A stretch of DNA of 64,000 nt from Ketobacter sp036337295 (lineage in GTDB: Bacteria; Pseudomonadota; Gammaproteobacteria; Pseudomonadales; Ketobacteraceae), in contig JAYZEN010000007.1 of the NCBI GenBank assembly GCA_036337295.1, positions 186,001 to 250,000 on the forward strand. Reading direction: 5' to 3'. The notes under the pieces were generated by a model. That model did not search any database. It was not told the DNA's origin and saw nothing but the letters and a program-made list of their open reading frames with translations. Of the stretch, positions 1 to 9,206 are shown in pieces; position 1 is the first letter of the stretch, and each line of letters starts with the position of its first letter. Position numbers and translations under genes: made by a program.

Positions 1-92
1 GTGCTGACCTGGTCCCCGGGTTGGATGTGCCATTCGACGATTTCCGCCTCCTGCAGGCCTTCCCCCAGGTCCGGTAGTTTGAAGTATTTCAT
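1..92 (-). CDS. bkdB: Branched-chain 2-oxoacid dehydrogenase E2 (lipoyl acyltransferase), N-terminal fragment
   Basis: Only the first 30 codons lie in the window; the gene continues past position 1. The peptide begins MKYFKLPDLGEGLQEAEIVE, the classic start of a lipoyl domain of 2-oxoacid dehydrogenase E2 subunits. The ATG at 92 overlaps the E1beta stop codon as ATGA, so translation is probably coupled. E2 carries the acyl group from E1 on its lipoyl arm to CoA. Directly following E1alpha and E1beta, it completes the branched-chain complex. The E3 gene is not visible. Confidence 0.85.
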   Translation of the reverse strand, partial: MKYFKLPDLGEGLQEAEIVEWHIQPGDQVS

Positions 93-1138
93 GAGACCTC
101 CAGGGTGTGGATGGCGGCGTCCACAATGTCGCTGGCGCTGTTCATGTAGACGTTTTCCCGCTGCAGGTAGGGCATGGGAGTGTCGAAACCGGTGACCCTG
201 GCGATGGGGGCCTGCAGGCTGTGGAATGCCTGCTCCTGAATGGCGGCACAGATTTCCGCGGCCACGCCACAGTGTCGTGCCGCCTCTTGAATGATGACGC
301 AGCGCCCGGTTTTCTGCACTGAGGCCACCAGAGTGTCGATGTCCAACGGGCTGATGGTGGCCACGTCTATGACCTCTGCGGAGACACCTTGCTGATGCAG
401 TTTGTCGGCGGCCTGCAGGGTCTCGTGCACCATGGCGCCCCAGCTGATCAGGGTGATGTGATCGCCCTGCCGCAGGGTGTAGCAGGTATCCAGGGGCAGG
501 CCTACGCCATCGTCATAGATTTCCTGCTTTACCATGCGGTAAATACGCTTGGGTTCCAGGAAGATCACCGGGTCCGGATCTTCAATGGCGCTCAGCAGCA
601 GCCCATAGGCGCGCGTGGGCGAGGAGGGGATCACAACCCGGATACCGGGAATGTGGGCGAACAGGGCTTCGGTGCTTTCCGAGTGATGTTCCGGTGCGTG
701 GATGCCACCACCGTAGGGCGCCCGCAACACCATGGGGCAGGTGAGGCGGCCCCGGGTGCGGTTACGCAGGCGTGCGGCATGGGACACGATGTGCTCCATG
801 GTCGCATAAATAAATCCCATGAACTGGATTTCCGCCACCGGGCGCAGTTGCTGTGCCGCCATGCCAACGCTGATGCCGGCAATCAGGGTTTCCGCCAGCG
901 GCGTATCCATTACCCGCTTATGGCCGAAGCGATCCTTGAGGCCCACGGTGGCGCGGAACACACCTCCGTTGGTGGCCACGTCCTCTCCCAGCACCACCAC
1001 ATTGGGGTCGGCGTCCATCGCCCGGTGCAGGGCCATGTTGACGGCTTCAATCATGGTGACCACATGGGGTGTTTTGGTGTCCACCGGTTTGTGTTTTTGG
1101 TTCAGGTCGGCAATTTTTTCGTGCATGCCCATGATCAT
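89..1138 (-). CDS. bkdA2: Branched-chain 2-oxoacid dehydrogenase E1 beta subunit
   Basis: A 349-residue protein of the transketolase-like pyrimidine-binding family. The VLGEDV segment near residue 48 and the APYGGGIHAPEHHSES segment are typical of E1 beta chains. With E1 alpha it forms the thiamine diphosphate enzyme that decarboxylates 2-oxoacids made from leucine, isoleucine and valine. Its start overlaps the E1 alpha stop (ATGA at 1135-1138) and its stop overlaps the E2 start, so the three genes form one translationally coupled unit. The branched-chain rather than pyruvate specificity is inferred from sequence style and the leucine dehydrogenase upstream. MHEKIAD, five codons in, is a possible alternative start. 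Confidence 0.88.
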   Translation of the reverse strand: MIMGMHEKIADLNQKHKPVDTKTPHVVTMIEAVNMALHRAMDADPNVVVLGEDVATNGGVFRATVGLKDRFGHKRVMDTPLAETLIAGISVGMAAQQLRPVAEIQFMGFIYATMEHIVSHAARLRNRTRGRLTCPMVLRAPYGGGIHAPEHHSESTEALFAHIPGIRVVIPSSPTRAYGLLLSAIEDPDPVIFLEPKRIYRMVKQEIYDDGVGLPLDTCYTLRQGDHITLISWGAMVHETLQAADKLHQQGVSAEVIDVATISPLDIDTLVASVQKTGRCVIIQEAARHCGVAAEICAAIQEQAFHSLQAPIARVTGFDTPMPYLQRENVYMNSASDIVDAAIHTLEVS

Positions 1139-2214
1139 TCACCTCCCAGGCGGGCCATTTTTTCCAGCGCCCGTTGTTTTTGTAATGCCAGGTGAGCAGG
1201 GGTCTCTTCAAACAGATAGTCGAACAGATCCGCCACCGGTTGGGCCGGTTGTGACAGATAGGTTTTCACGGCCTGCTCCACCTCCTGCTTGCAGTGTTCC
1301 TGCAGGGTCTGTTCCTGTCCCTCGTTCCACAAGTCGCTTGCGTGCAGATAGGTTTGCAGACGCTTGATAGGCTCCCGTTTCCAGGCCTCGTTCACTTCCT
1401 CGTGGGAACGGTAGCGGGTGGCGTCGTCGGCGGTGGTGTGATCACCCAGGCGGTAGCTCACTGCCTCGATCAGCGTGCCGCCTTTACCGCTATGGGCTTT
1501 GTTCACCGCGTAGCGCACCGCATCATAGACGGCACACACATCGTTGCCGTCCACCTGAAAACCCTCGATGCCGGCAGCGACGGCTTTCTGGGCGATGGTT
1601 TCCGCCCCGGTCTGGATGTTGCGGGGTACTGAAATGGCCCACTGGTTATTGTTCACCACCATCACCATGGGCAATTGCCACACGCCCACCAGGTTCATGG
1701 CTTCGTAAAAATCGCCACGGGAGGTGGCGCCTTCACCACAGGTCACCAGGCTACAGCGCTTCTCGCCGCGGATTTTCATGGCGCTGGCCACCCCGGCGGC
1801 GTGGGTGACTTGCGTAGCAATGGGAACGCAATTGGGAAAATCCTGTTGGGCAATCCCGGAAAAGTGGTTGGCCCATTCGTTGCCACCCCAGTATTGCATT
1901 TGCTGATGCAGGGGAATGTCGCGCAGGTACTGGGTGGCCTGATCCCGGTAATAGGGCAGAAACACGTCGTCTTTTTTCAGTGCCAAGCCGATTCCGGTGC
2001 CAATGGCCTCCTGACCCAGGCACGAGGCGTAGGTACCCATTTGGCCGGTGCGTTGCAGGGCAACCACCCGTTGATCGAAGGTGCGGATCATCACCATGGT
2101 GCGATAGCTTTTCAGCAACAGTTCGTCGTTTATCGATTCGGGTAACGAGCCCACCACAGCACCGTTCGCGTCGATCATTTGTTTTTGTTGGTAAGGCGTT
2201 TTCGTGTACTGCAT
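1135..2214 (-). CDS. bkdA1: Branched-chain 2-oxoacid dehydrogenase E1 alpha subunit
   Basis: A 359-residue thiamine diphosphate-dependent E1 alpha chain. The cofactor-binding region is seen as CGEGATSRGDFYEAMN followed by VVNNNQWAISVP, matching the GDG-N motif with Glu in place of the central Asp. It catalyses oxidative decarboxylation of branched-chain 2-oxoacids and passes the acyl group to the E2 lipoyl domain. The gene lies 3 nt downstream of leucine dehydrogenase and overlaps E1 beta by 4 nt, so amino acid deamination and oxoacid oxidation are transcribed together. A pyruvate dehydrogenase role is possible but less likely because of the neighbour. Confidence 0.88.
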   Translation of the reverse strand: MQYTKTPYQQKQMIDANGAVVGSLPESINDELLLKSYRTMVMIRTFDQRVVALQRTGQMGTYASCLGQEAIGTGIGLALKKDDVFLPYYRDQATQYLRDIPLHQQMQYWGGNEWANHFSGIAQQDFPNCVPIATQVTHAAGVASAMKIRGEKRCSLVTCGEGATSRGDFYEAMNLVGVWQLPMVMVVNNNQWAISVPRNIQTGAETIAQKAVAAGIEGFQVDGNDVCAVYDAVRYAVNKAHSGKGGTLIEAVSYRLGDHTTADDATRYRSHEEVNEAWKREPIKRLQTYLHASDLWNEGQEQTLQEHCKQEVEQAVKTYLSQPAQPVADLFDYLFEETPAHLALQKQRALEKMARLGGE

Positions 2215-2217
2215 GGC

Positions 2218-3297
2218 TTAGGCCCCTCCGTGTGTTTCGTATAGAATCTCTTCCGCCATCAGGTCGGCCACGGTGGACGGCGGCAGGTTTTCAACGCAGG
2301 ATCGGCTGAAAATATCGTAGAGTGTTTCGCTGATACCCCAGGTCTTGTTGGCGATAGCCTGTTGGGAGGCATGGTGTTTTGCCGTGCCCTTACCCATCCC
2401 CTTACCCATAGCCATACTCATGCCAAGGGAAACCTGAATCAGTCCACCGGCATTGATCACATAATCCGGTGCGTACAGAATGCCCAGGTCGTGCAGGCGT
2501 TGACCCAGCTCCGGTGCAGCCAACTGATTGTTGGCAGAACCGGCAATGATGTCGCAATTCAGTTCTTGGATACTGTGCTGGTTGATGACCCCACCCAGGC
2601 CGCAGGGCGCCAGAATATGGCAGTGGGCGGAACAAAACTGATCCGGCGCCAGGGGTTCGGCATGAAACGCATTGCGTGCCTGATTGACTTTTTGTTCATC
2701 CAGATCCGCCACCAACAATTTGGCACCTTCTTCGTACAGCAGGGAGGCGAGATGAAATCCCACGTTGCCAATGCCCTGAATGGCCACCGTCAGCCCCTTC
2801 AGTTTGGCACTGCCATAACGTTGCAGGGCGGCGGCTTTCATGCCGGCGAGCACACCCAGTGCGGTATTGGGGGAGGGATCAAGACCGTCGCTTAGATTAC
2901 CGGAGACATAAGGCGTAACCCGGCCCACTTCATCCAGGTCTTCCAACATGGTGCCGCTGTCGATGGCGGTGATGTAGCGCCCGCCCAGCTCATTCACAAA
3001 GCGGCCAAAGGCGTTATACAACGCACCGCGATTAAAAGGTTCTTTGGGTTTCAGGATCACCGCTTTGCCTCCACCCTGGTGCACTTTGGCCAGCGCTGAT
3101 TTATAACTCATGCCCCGGGCCAGGCGGATGACGTCGTGAATCGCGTCCTCATCGCTGGCGTAATCAATGCAGCGACAGCCACCCAAAGCGGGGCCGAGTT
3201 TAGTGTTGTGGATGGCAATAATGGCTTTGAGCCCGCTGGCGGGATCGGATTTGAAATGCAGTTCACCCAGGTGTGCCTGCTCGATGATGTCGAACAT
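2218..3297 (-). CDS. ldh: Leucine dehydrogenase (Glu/Leu/Phe/Val dehydrogenase family)
   Basis: A 359-residue NAD-dependent amino acid dehydrogenase. The substrate domain has the GGGKAVI lysine motif and an ALGGCR segment; the nucleotide domain has the glycine-rich VAIQGIGNVGFHL motif. It deaminates leucine, valine and isoleucine to the 2-oxoacids used by the E1-E2 complex encoded downstream. A clear ribosome binding site (AAGGAG) precedes the ATG at 3297. As first gene of the minus-strand unit, its promoter should lie in 3298-3634. Valine or phenylalanine dehydrogenase specificity cannot be excluded by sequence alone. Confidence 0.88.
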   Translation of the reverse strand: MFDIIEQAHLGELHFKSDPASGLKAIIAIHNTKLGPALGGCRCIDYASDEDAIHDVIRLARGMSYKSALAKVHQGGGKAVILKPKEPFNRGALYNAFGRFVNELGGRYITAIDSGTMLEDLDEVGRVTPYVSGNLSDGLDPSPNTALGVLAGMKAAALQRYGSAKLKGLTVAIQGIGNVGFHLASLLYEEGAKLLVADLDEQKVNQARNAFHAEPLAPDQFCSAHCHILAPCGLGGVINQHSIQELNCDIIAGSANNQLAAPELGQRLHDLGILYAPDYVINAGGLIQVSLGMSMAMGKGMGKGTAKHHASQQAIANKTWGISETLYDIFSRSCVENLPPSTVADLMAEEILYETHGGA

Positions 3298-3634
3298 ACC
3301 TTGCTCCTTCCAAACGTGAGTGGGGTAGCACTCGTGGTTTTTCCGGTGCGTATTGCTGGCTGGATCGCAGCGCGCAATACGAACAACGATTTGGTGTTAC
3401 TGAAAAATATAATGTATTTACGGAAGGTTGCCGAGGTAAAAAAGTCGGCTTTTGTGGCGCTATGGTTGTTGCGGCTCTCTAACTTGTTGAAAAGCTTTGG
3501 GAACCATCACAAACTGATTTTGTACAAAAAATGTGAAGAGGAAAAAGCAACAAAATTGCAGCAGGGTTTTAATAACTGCGCCCGATTACAGAAAACATTC
3601 ATATAACCGGGCGTCTGGTTTTTCAGGCAGGGTT
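3298..3634. other. Gene-free stretch upstream of the leucine dehydrogenase-bkd operon
   Basis: No convincing gene is present. The stretch is more AT-rich than its surroundings and should carry the promoter of the minus-strand ldh-bkd operon, since the FabY-like gene beyond it ends at 3635 on the same strand. An AT-rich run around 3395-3420 is a plausible place for promoter or Lrp/BkdR-like regulator contacts, but no operator could be defined. Confidence 0.4.
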
Positions 3635-5470
3635 TCAGTAGTCGAAATCGGTTTTCAGGTCTACTTCCGGATAGCCGGGGATGGTGATCGCGGTGCGGGA
3701 TATTCCCAGTTGTTCGCCTTTGGTTTCCGGTTCACCGAAACGATAAATGGACGCCGGAATTGCCGTCAGAACATCATCGTGATACTTCCGTTGTGCCGCC
3801 TGCACCGCTTCCTGGCGTTGTTGATAAGCGGACCAGTCTTTGGCCCCATGGCGTTTCTGCAGGAAGGCCTCGCACCACTGGGGAGACAGCATCACGCCAC
3901 TGGCATTGTTGCCGCCGAACCCTTTGGCGTTGATCAGTGCCCCCTGAAAATGCCGAGCACCGTAGTCACGGTGCTGATTGCTGAGTGACAGGTTAGAGCG
4001 TTGCACATCATCGGCGAAACCTTGCACTGTGGTAATACCGGGCAGGATCTGGTGATCGAAAACCCCCAGTGCCGCCGCAATCTGGTCGCCACCTGCGACA
4101 CCGATGGAATGCCCCAGGAAACACTTCACCGCCGCCAGCGGCCATTCTGCGATGCCGAAGGCTTCTGCCAGAGTGTTGAGAATATGGGACTCGGTTTGCC
4201 GGTTTTGCGGTGTGCCGGTACCGTGGGCCATGGCAAAGGTCTGGCTAAGGGCAGCGTTGGAGCCCAGCGCCTGGCTCAGGCAATCCAAGGCCCGTCCAAC
4301 GGTGAGATAGTTGCCGATACCCGGTGCGGATATAGAGCGTTTGATGCCGTCAGCATGAATGAAAACTTCGGGCACTGCCGCATAGATTGAAGCCCCCAGT
4401 TCCAGGGCCAGGCGGTCACTGCACAGCACTACAAACTGTGATGCTTCTGCAATGGTGAATCCGCAATTGTTGCCGAAGGGGCGACAGGCCCGGCGATAAT
4501 CCACTTCGCCTTCTGCAACACCGTCCAGTTTGCGCAGACCTTCATCGTCCGCCAGCGCGCTCATGGCGCGGTAACCTTCCATGACTTCCGGCAGGATCGG
4601 GGCTTCGCTGGCGCCCACCAAGGCAATTTCCGCGCGACCACTTTGGATGTCCTGAAGGCCCATGCGCAGGTTGTAAAGGAATGTGGCACAGGCCCCGGCC
4701 ATGGCTCCGGTGTTGCCCACATTACCCAGCACGTAGGCGTTGACGAAGTCTGCGGTCATATCGGAGAAGCCCATGGGGCATTGCTTGGAGCTGACCCGTT
4801 TTCCCTGCAGGTTGCTGCGCAACATGCCGCCGGTGCCGTATTCGTCCAGCTGCCCCATGGCACTGCTGGCGTAAACGCTGATCTTTTGCGGGTCCACTTT
4901 CTGTTGAATCAGGTCCCAGGGGATGCCGGTGGAACGCAGGGCGTCGGACACCGCGTAGGTGGCCAACTGCAAACCGCGGGGATGGTTGCGGGAACTGTAG
5001 GTGTCCCCAGGTTCAAAGCCACTGGGGATTTGACCGGCTGCCCGTACCGGGTAGGGCTGGGTATCTTCCAGCAGAATACGCGTGGCGTCGTCACAGACCA
5101 CAGTGGCTTCGTCGCCGTTCAGGGTTACGTGCCAGTTGTCCGGGATGGTATTGGGAAGATCTTTTTTACGCAGTTTGAAAATCAGTTCTTTATTCTGGCC
5201 ATCCATTTTTACCGGCTTTTGCAGGCTTACCCGTTCCACATCGAAATGGCTTTTTTCAATTTTTCGAACCAGGGTGCCCGCCAGAATCTCGCTCTGGCTC
5301 AGGTTTTTCTCGCTACCGTTTTTCATCAACACAGCAAGGCTTTGCAGGCATTCGGCTTGGCGGGCCTGATCAAGACTGTCGAACACCATGCGCTGATAGC
5401 CATGATGGAACGATGACCGTCCAGCGGCATTGATGCCACCAAAACCGATGATTAAGGGTAACGCTTTCAA
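3635..5470 (-). CDS. fabY: FabY-like beta-ketoacyl-ACP synthase
   Basis: A 611-residue condensing enzyme, much longer than FabB/FabF (about 410). The Cys-His-His triad is intact: Cys261 in GACATFL, His416 in AHGTGTP and His454 in FLGHSIGVAGG. The N-terminal extension beginning LPLIIGFGGINAAGRSSFHH resembles the FabY family of Pseudomonas, which starts fatty acid synthesis by condensing acetyl-CoA with malonyl-ACP in place of FabH. The start is TTG at 5470, preceded by GGAG at a good distance and placing LPLIIGFGG at the N-terminus. It stands alone, with its own upstream gap of about 200 nt. The FabY call rests on my memory of the family and on length, so symbol confidence is moderate. Confidence 0.75.
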   Translation of the reverse strand: MKALPLIIGFGGINAAGRSSFHHGYQRMVFDSLDQARQAECLQSLAVLMKNGSEKNLSQSEILAGTLVRKIEKSHFDVERVSLQKPVKMDGQNKELIFKLRKKDLPNTIPDNWHVTLNGDEATVVCDDATRILLEDTQPYPVRAAGQIPSGFEPGDTYSSRNHPRGLQLATYAVSDALRSTGIPWDLIQQKVDPQKISVYASSAMGQLDEYGTGGMLRSNLQGKRVSSKQCPMGFSDMTADFVNAYVLGNVGNTGAMAGACATFLYNLRMGLQDIQSGRAEIALVGASEAPILPEVMEGYRAMSALADDEGLRKLDGVAEGEVDYRRACRPFGNNCGFTIAEASQFVVLCSDRLALELGASIYAAVPEVFIHADGIKRSISAPGIGNYLTVGRALDCLSQALGSNAALSQTFAMAHGTGTPQNRQTESHILNTLAEAFGIAEWPLAAVKCFLGHSIGVAGGDQIAAALGVFDHQILPGITTVQGFADDVQRSNLSLSNQHRDYGARHFQGALINAKGFGGNNASGVMLSPQWCEAFLQKRHGAKDWSAYQQRQEAVQAAQRKYHDDVLTAIPASIYRFGEPETKGEQLGISRTAITIPGYPEVDLKTDFDY

Positions 5471-5538
5471 AGTGTGACTCCATGTACCTGCAGGAATGTA
5501 TAGCCTGTCTATTGTAGGGAGTGTGAAAATCCCCGCTA

Positions 5539-5550
5539 GACCAAGTGGTC
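5539..5550. promoter_or_regulatory. Small palindrome upstream of the FabY-like gene
   Basis: GACCAAGTGGTC is a 5-bp inverted repeat with a 2-nt centre, about 70 nt upstream of the TTG start of the FabY-like gene. It has FadR-like half sites, but in the opposite orientation to the usual FadR operator, so the assignment is only a possible regulator site. Confidence 0.2.
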
Positions 5551-5614
5551 ACAATTGTTTGTTTAAAGTGAAACCATTTGTAAAAGTGTAAAAAGGTATG
5601 TCAGGTAGGGGGGT

Positions 5615-5639
5615 GCGAGGCGCTGAATCAGCGCCTCGC
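5615..5639. terminator. Strong intergenic hairpin behind the thiolase gene
   Basis: A perfect 12-bp inverted repeat (arm GCGAGGCGCTGA) around a single central base lies 39 nt beyond the thiolase stop codon on the minus strand. No clear T-run follows on either strand, so it may act as a Rho-assisted end or an mRNA-stabilising hairpin rather than a classic intrinsic terminator. Confidence 0.5.
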
Positions 5640-5677
5640 TAATGCGCTTAGAGGGACTGGATCACAGGGGAACTGGA

Positions 5678-6859
5678 TCAGAGGATCTCGATGGCCATGG
5701 AGGTGGCTTCGCCACCGCCGATGCACAAGGAGGCAACGCCTTTCGTGCCACCACGTTGCTTCAGCGCATGAATCAGGCTCAGGATAATGCGGGAGCCGGT
5801 TGAGCCCACCGGGTGACCCAGGGCGCAGGCGCCACCGTGCACATTCACTTTTTCGTGGGGAATATTGTGCTTCTGCATGGCCAGCATGGTGACCATGGCA
5901 AAGGCTTCGTTGATTTCAAACAGATCCACATCTGCTGCACTCCAACCGGTTTTTTCAAACAGGGATTGCAGGGAACCGATGGGGGCCAGCGTGAACTCGG
6001 ACGGGTGTTGGGATTGGGTGGAGTGTGCCACGATGCGGGCCAGCGGCTGCAGACCTTTGGCTTGGGCCACCGATTCACGCATCAACACCAGCGCGGAGGC
6101 ACCATCGGAAATAGAGGAGGCGTTGGCGGCAGTCACGGTGCCGTCTTTGGCAAACGCAGGGCGCAGGGTGGGGATCTTTTCCAGGTTGGCGTTGCCCGGC
6201 TGCTCGTCGTCAGACACCACGACTTCACCTTTGCGGGTCTTCACGGTGACCGGCACGATTTCATCTTTGAAATTGCCGTTGGTGATGGCCTGCTGGGCCC
6301 GCTGCAGGGAGGCAATGGCAAACTCGTCCATGGCTTCCCGGGACAAGCCTTCCTTATCCGCCACTTCCTGGGCGAAGGAACCCATCAAACGACCGGTTTT
6401 GGCGTCTTCCAGGCCATCCAGGAACATGTGGTCCTTGATCTCGCCGTGGCCCATGCGATAGCCGGCGCGGGCTTTTTCCAACACATAGGGCGCGTTGGAC
6501 ATGCTTTCCATGCCGCCGCTCACCATGATGTCGTTAGTGCCGGCTTTGATCAGGTCGTGGGCCAGCATGGTGGCTTTCATGCCGGAACCGCACAGCTTGT
6601 TGATGGTGGTGCAACCGGTGGCTTCCGGCAGGCCGGCATCCAGGGCCGCCTGGCGGGCAGGGCCCTGTTTCAAACCGGCAGGCAGCACACAGCCCATGAT
6701 TACTTCCTGCACGTCTCCCGGGGCGATGCCGGCACGGGCAACCGCTTCACGAATGGTGATGGCCCCCAGCTCGGTGGCGGTGACGGAAGCAAGTGAACCC
6801 TGAAAGCCACCCATCGGGGTGCGGGCGCCGTTAACAATGACAACTGCATCTTCGCTCAT
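5678..6859 (-). CDS. Acetyl-CoA C-acetyltransferase (thiolase)
   Basis: A 393-residue thiolase of the usual biosynthetic length. The nucleophile Cys90 lies in NKLCGSGMKA, His349 in ALGHPVGSTG and the proton-relay Cys379 in LCIGGGEA, so the active site is complete. It interconverts two acetyl-CoA with acetoacetyl-CoA (AtoB/PhaA type) and may serve ketone body, polyhydroxyalkanoate or short-chain fatty acid metabolism. It is probably monocistronic: about 100 nt separate it from the upstream gene and a hairpin follows it. Sequence alone does not distinguish AtoB from PhaA, and no phaB or phaC is adjacent. Confidence 0.9.
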   Translation of the reverse strand: MSEDAVVIVNGARTPMGGFQGSLASVTATELGAITIREAVARAGIAPGDVQEVIMGCVLPAGLKQGPARQAALDAGLPEATGCTTINKLCGSGMKATMLAHDLIKAGTNDIMVSGGMESMSNAPYVLEKARAGYRMGHGEIKDHMFLDGLEDAKTGRLMGSFAQEVADKEGLSREAMDEFAIASLQRAQQAITNGNFKDEIVPVTVKTRKGEVVVSDDEQPGNANLEKIPTLRPAFAKDGTVTAANASSISDGASALVLMRESVAQAKGLQPLARIVAHSTQSQHPSEFTLAPIGSLQSLFEKTGWSAADVDLFEINEAFAMVTMLAMQKHNIPHEKVNVHGGACALGHPVGSTGSRIILSLIHALKQRGGTKGVASLCIGGGEATSMAIEIL

Positions 6860-6966
6860 GGTGTGTAGTCCTAATTCGTCTAGTGAAGTCGATACGACAA
6901 AGCAGGCATTTTACCCAGAAACGGCAGGTGGTGCGAATGATCAAATACGCCAAATGGAGTAGAGGA

Positions 6967-9081
6967 TCAGCTGGATTTATTCAATACGGGGCCTGTGGAT
7001 TTGGCTGCGCGCTGGGTGGCGCTCTTGACCTGGTTGCGCTGGTGGCTGAGGAAAGTGAGGAATGAATCCTCCCGGATGGGCTGGCTGTAGTAGTAACCCT
7101 GGGCCACGTCGCATTCGCATTCCTGCAGGTATTTGATCTGGTCCAGGGTTTCGGTGCCTTCAGCGATAACCGACAGGCCCAGGCTGTGCCCCAGTTGGAT
7201 GATGGCGTCGACGATGGTGCCGTTGTCAGGGTCTTCCAGCATGTCCTGGACGAAGGCACGGTCAATTTTCACTTCATCCATGGGCATTTTTTTCAGATAG
7301 CTGAGAGAGGAATAGCCGGTTCCAAAATCGTCGATGGCCAGTTGTACTCCGATGTCTTTCATTTGTTTCAGCAGGCGGATGGCCAGATCCACATTTTCCA
7401 TCACCGCGGTTTCGGTAATCTCCAGCATCAGGTGTTGCGGGGGGATGCCGGTTTCCCGCACCAGTCGTTTCACGGTGTTGACCAGGTCGGATTGGTGGAG
7501 CTGTATGGCACTGACGTTCACGGAAATGGTGAGGTTGTGGAAGCCCGCTTCCAACCAGCGCCGCAGGGCATGGCAGGATTGTTTCAGCACCCATTCACCG
7601 ATGGCGACGATGGCGCCGGTGCGCTCGGCCAGGGGAATAAATTCAATCGGCGAGATCATGCCCCGCTCCGGATGATGCCAGCGCACCAACGCTTCGGCGC
7701 CGCGCACATCGCCGGTCACCAGATTGACCTGGGGCTGAAACACCAGTTGCAGTTCGTTGTCTTCCGCCGCCGTGGCCAGCTGGCGTTCCAGCACTTTGGT
7801 TTCCCGAATGCGTTGATCCACATTGGCTACATAAAACTGATAATTGTTGCCGCCCTGGGATTTGGCCAGCTGCATCACGTTCTCTGCATTCTTCAGCAGT
7901 TGATCGGCGGTGGCGGCGTCGTGGGGGTAAATAGTGATGCCGATGGTGGCCGACAGACTGATGTTGTGATTATCCAGGCGGAACGGGCGCCGCACGCTGT
8001 CCAATACTTTCTGCGCCACATCCGCTGCCTGGTAGTGGTTATCCAGGTTGGGAATCACCATCGCAAACACGTCACCGCCCACCCGCGCAATGGTGTGGGT
8101 GGGGTCCAGGTCTGCACGGAAGCGATCCGCCAGTGTCAGCAGTAATTTGTCACCGGCGTGATAGGAGTGCAGCAGGTTAACGGATTTGAAATCATCCAGA
8201 GCGCAATAGAGCACCGCGAACATATCGTCCTGGTGGTTTGCGTCCTGAATGGATTGTTCAATTCGGCGCAGCAACATGTTGCGGTTGGGCAGCTCGGTCA
8301 GCATGTCGTAATTGCTGAGCCGCTCCACATGGGCCTCCGCCACCCGGCGTTTGCTGTTGTATTTCTCGATGGCTTTGAACAGGTCGTTGATCTTCTGAAC
8401 CCAGGCCCCCAGCTCGTCATCTTCATGTCCCCGTGGTGCATCCAACTGGTTTTGCGCCGGACGCATGGGGTCGATCTCTTCCAGCGAACTCAGCAGCGAG
8501 GTCATGGGGCGGGCGATCAAACCCTGGAATATCAGGTACAAAACGGAGCCGAACACAATGGCCTGGGTGAGTCCGGAGAGGATGATGGTTTTGCTGCGCT
8601 CGATAAACTCATGGGCCGCGCCGGAAGGGTCCAGGCTCACTTCCAGGTTGCCGAACAGTTGATTGCGACCCTGGTTTTCGGCGCCGGGGGCGATGCCCCG
8701 CAGTTCCAGGGTATAACTCAGTTCCTGGCCGAAAATGGAGGAAATCAGAGAACGATAGGGAATGATGTTTTTATTGCGGAATTCTGACGCCAGGGGCGGC
8801 TTTTCGGGAATGGATACAGCAGCGTAAAAGACGGCGTTGTTGCGGAACAGCCCCTGCACCACCTGCTCCGCCAGAATCTCATCCTGATTATAGGCCGCCT
8901 GGGTGGCCGGTTCTTTCATCATGGCCAGGATCTGCTGGGCTTCGGTTTCCAGGCTTTTACGGGCCTGACGTGCATCCAGCATGATTTGTACGATACTGAG
9001 AAGAAGACCCATGAGCAGGGCAGTGCCCATGACGGCAAAGAAGAGTTTGTTGGAAAGTCGGCTATTGAGTTTACCCTGCAT
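6967..9081 (-). CDS. Membrane-bound GGDEF-EAL protein, probable c-di-GMP phosphodiesterase
   Basis: A 704-residue inner-membrane signalling protein. A transmembrane helix at about 11-33, a periplasmic segment to about 165 and a second helix at about 170-190 precede a HAMP-like linker. The GGDEF domain (about 255-420) has the signature GGDVF at 335-339, so cyclase activity is doubtful. The EAL domain (about 440-680) keeps EALVRW at 463, SVNVS, EITET, DDFGTG at 584, VKIDR, AEGTET and the final QGYYY, consistent with active c-di-GMP hydrolysis. The degenerate GGDEF may bind GTP as an allosteric switch. The periplasmic part suggests sensing of an envelope signal. Confidence 0.9.
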   Translation of the reverse strand: MQGKLNSRLSNKLFFAVMGTALLMGLLLSIVQIMLDARQARKSLETEAQQILAMMKEPATQAAYNQDEILAEQVVQGLFRNNAVFYAAVSIPEKPPLASEFRNKNIIPYRSLISSIFGQELSYTLELRGIAPGAENQGRNQLFGNLEVSLDPSGAAHEFIERSKTIILSGLTQAIVFGSVLYLIFQGLIARPMTSLLSSLEEIDPMRPAQNQLDAPRGHEDDELGAWVQKINDLFKAIEKYNSKRRVAEAHVERLSNYDMLTELPNRNMLLRRIEQSIQDANHQDDMFAVLYCALDDFKSVNLLHSYHAGDKLLLTLADRFRADLDPTHTIARVGGDVFAMVIPNLDNHYQAADVAQKVLDSVRRPFRLDNHNISLSATIGITIYPHDAATADQLLKNAENVMQLAKSQGGNNYQFYVANVDQRIRETKVLERQLATAAEDNELQLVFQPQVNLVTGDVRGAEALVRWHHPERGMISPIEFIPLAERTGAIVAIGEWVLKQSCHALRRWLEAGFHNLTISVNVSAIQLHQSDLVNTVKRLVRETGIPPQHLMLEITETAVMENVDLAIRLLKQMKDIGVQLAIDDFGTGYSSLSYLKKMPMDEVKIDRAFVQDMLEDPDNGTIVDAIIQLGHSLGLSVIAEGTETLDQIKYLQECECDVAQGYYYSQPIREDSFLTFLSHQRNQVKSATQRAAKSTGPVLNKSS

Positions 9082-9206
9082 GGATCGCTTCCAAGTCGAG
9101 TGGCCGTTTATTATTCTAGTGTTATTAGGAAGAGTATTAATTATAACCAGTTAGAAAGTCAAAGGTTTGCATGGGCTTTTTAACGATATTTTAAGAGACA
9201 CGGGAT

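Noticed and set aside
5539..5550. FadR operator upstream of the FabY-like gene
   Set aside because: The half sites face the wrong way compared with the FadR consensus, so only a generic palindrome is reported.
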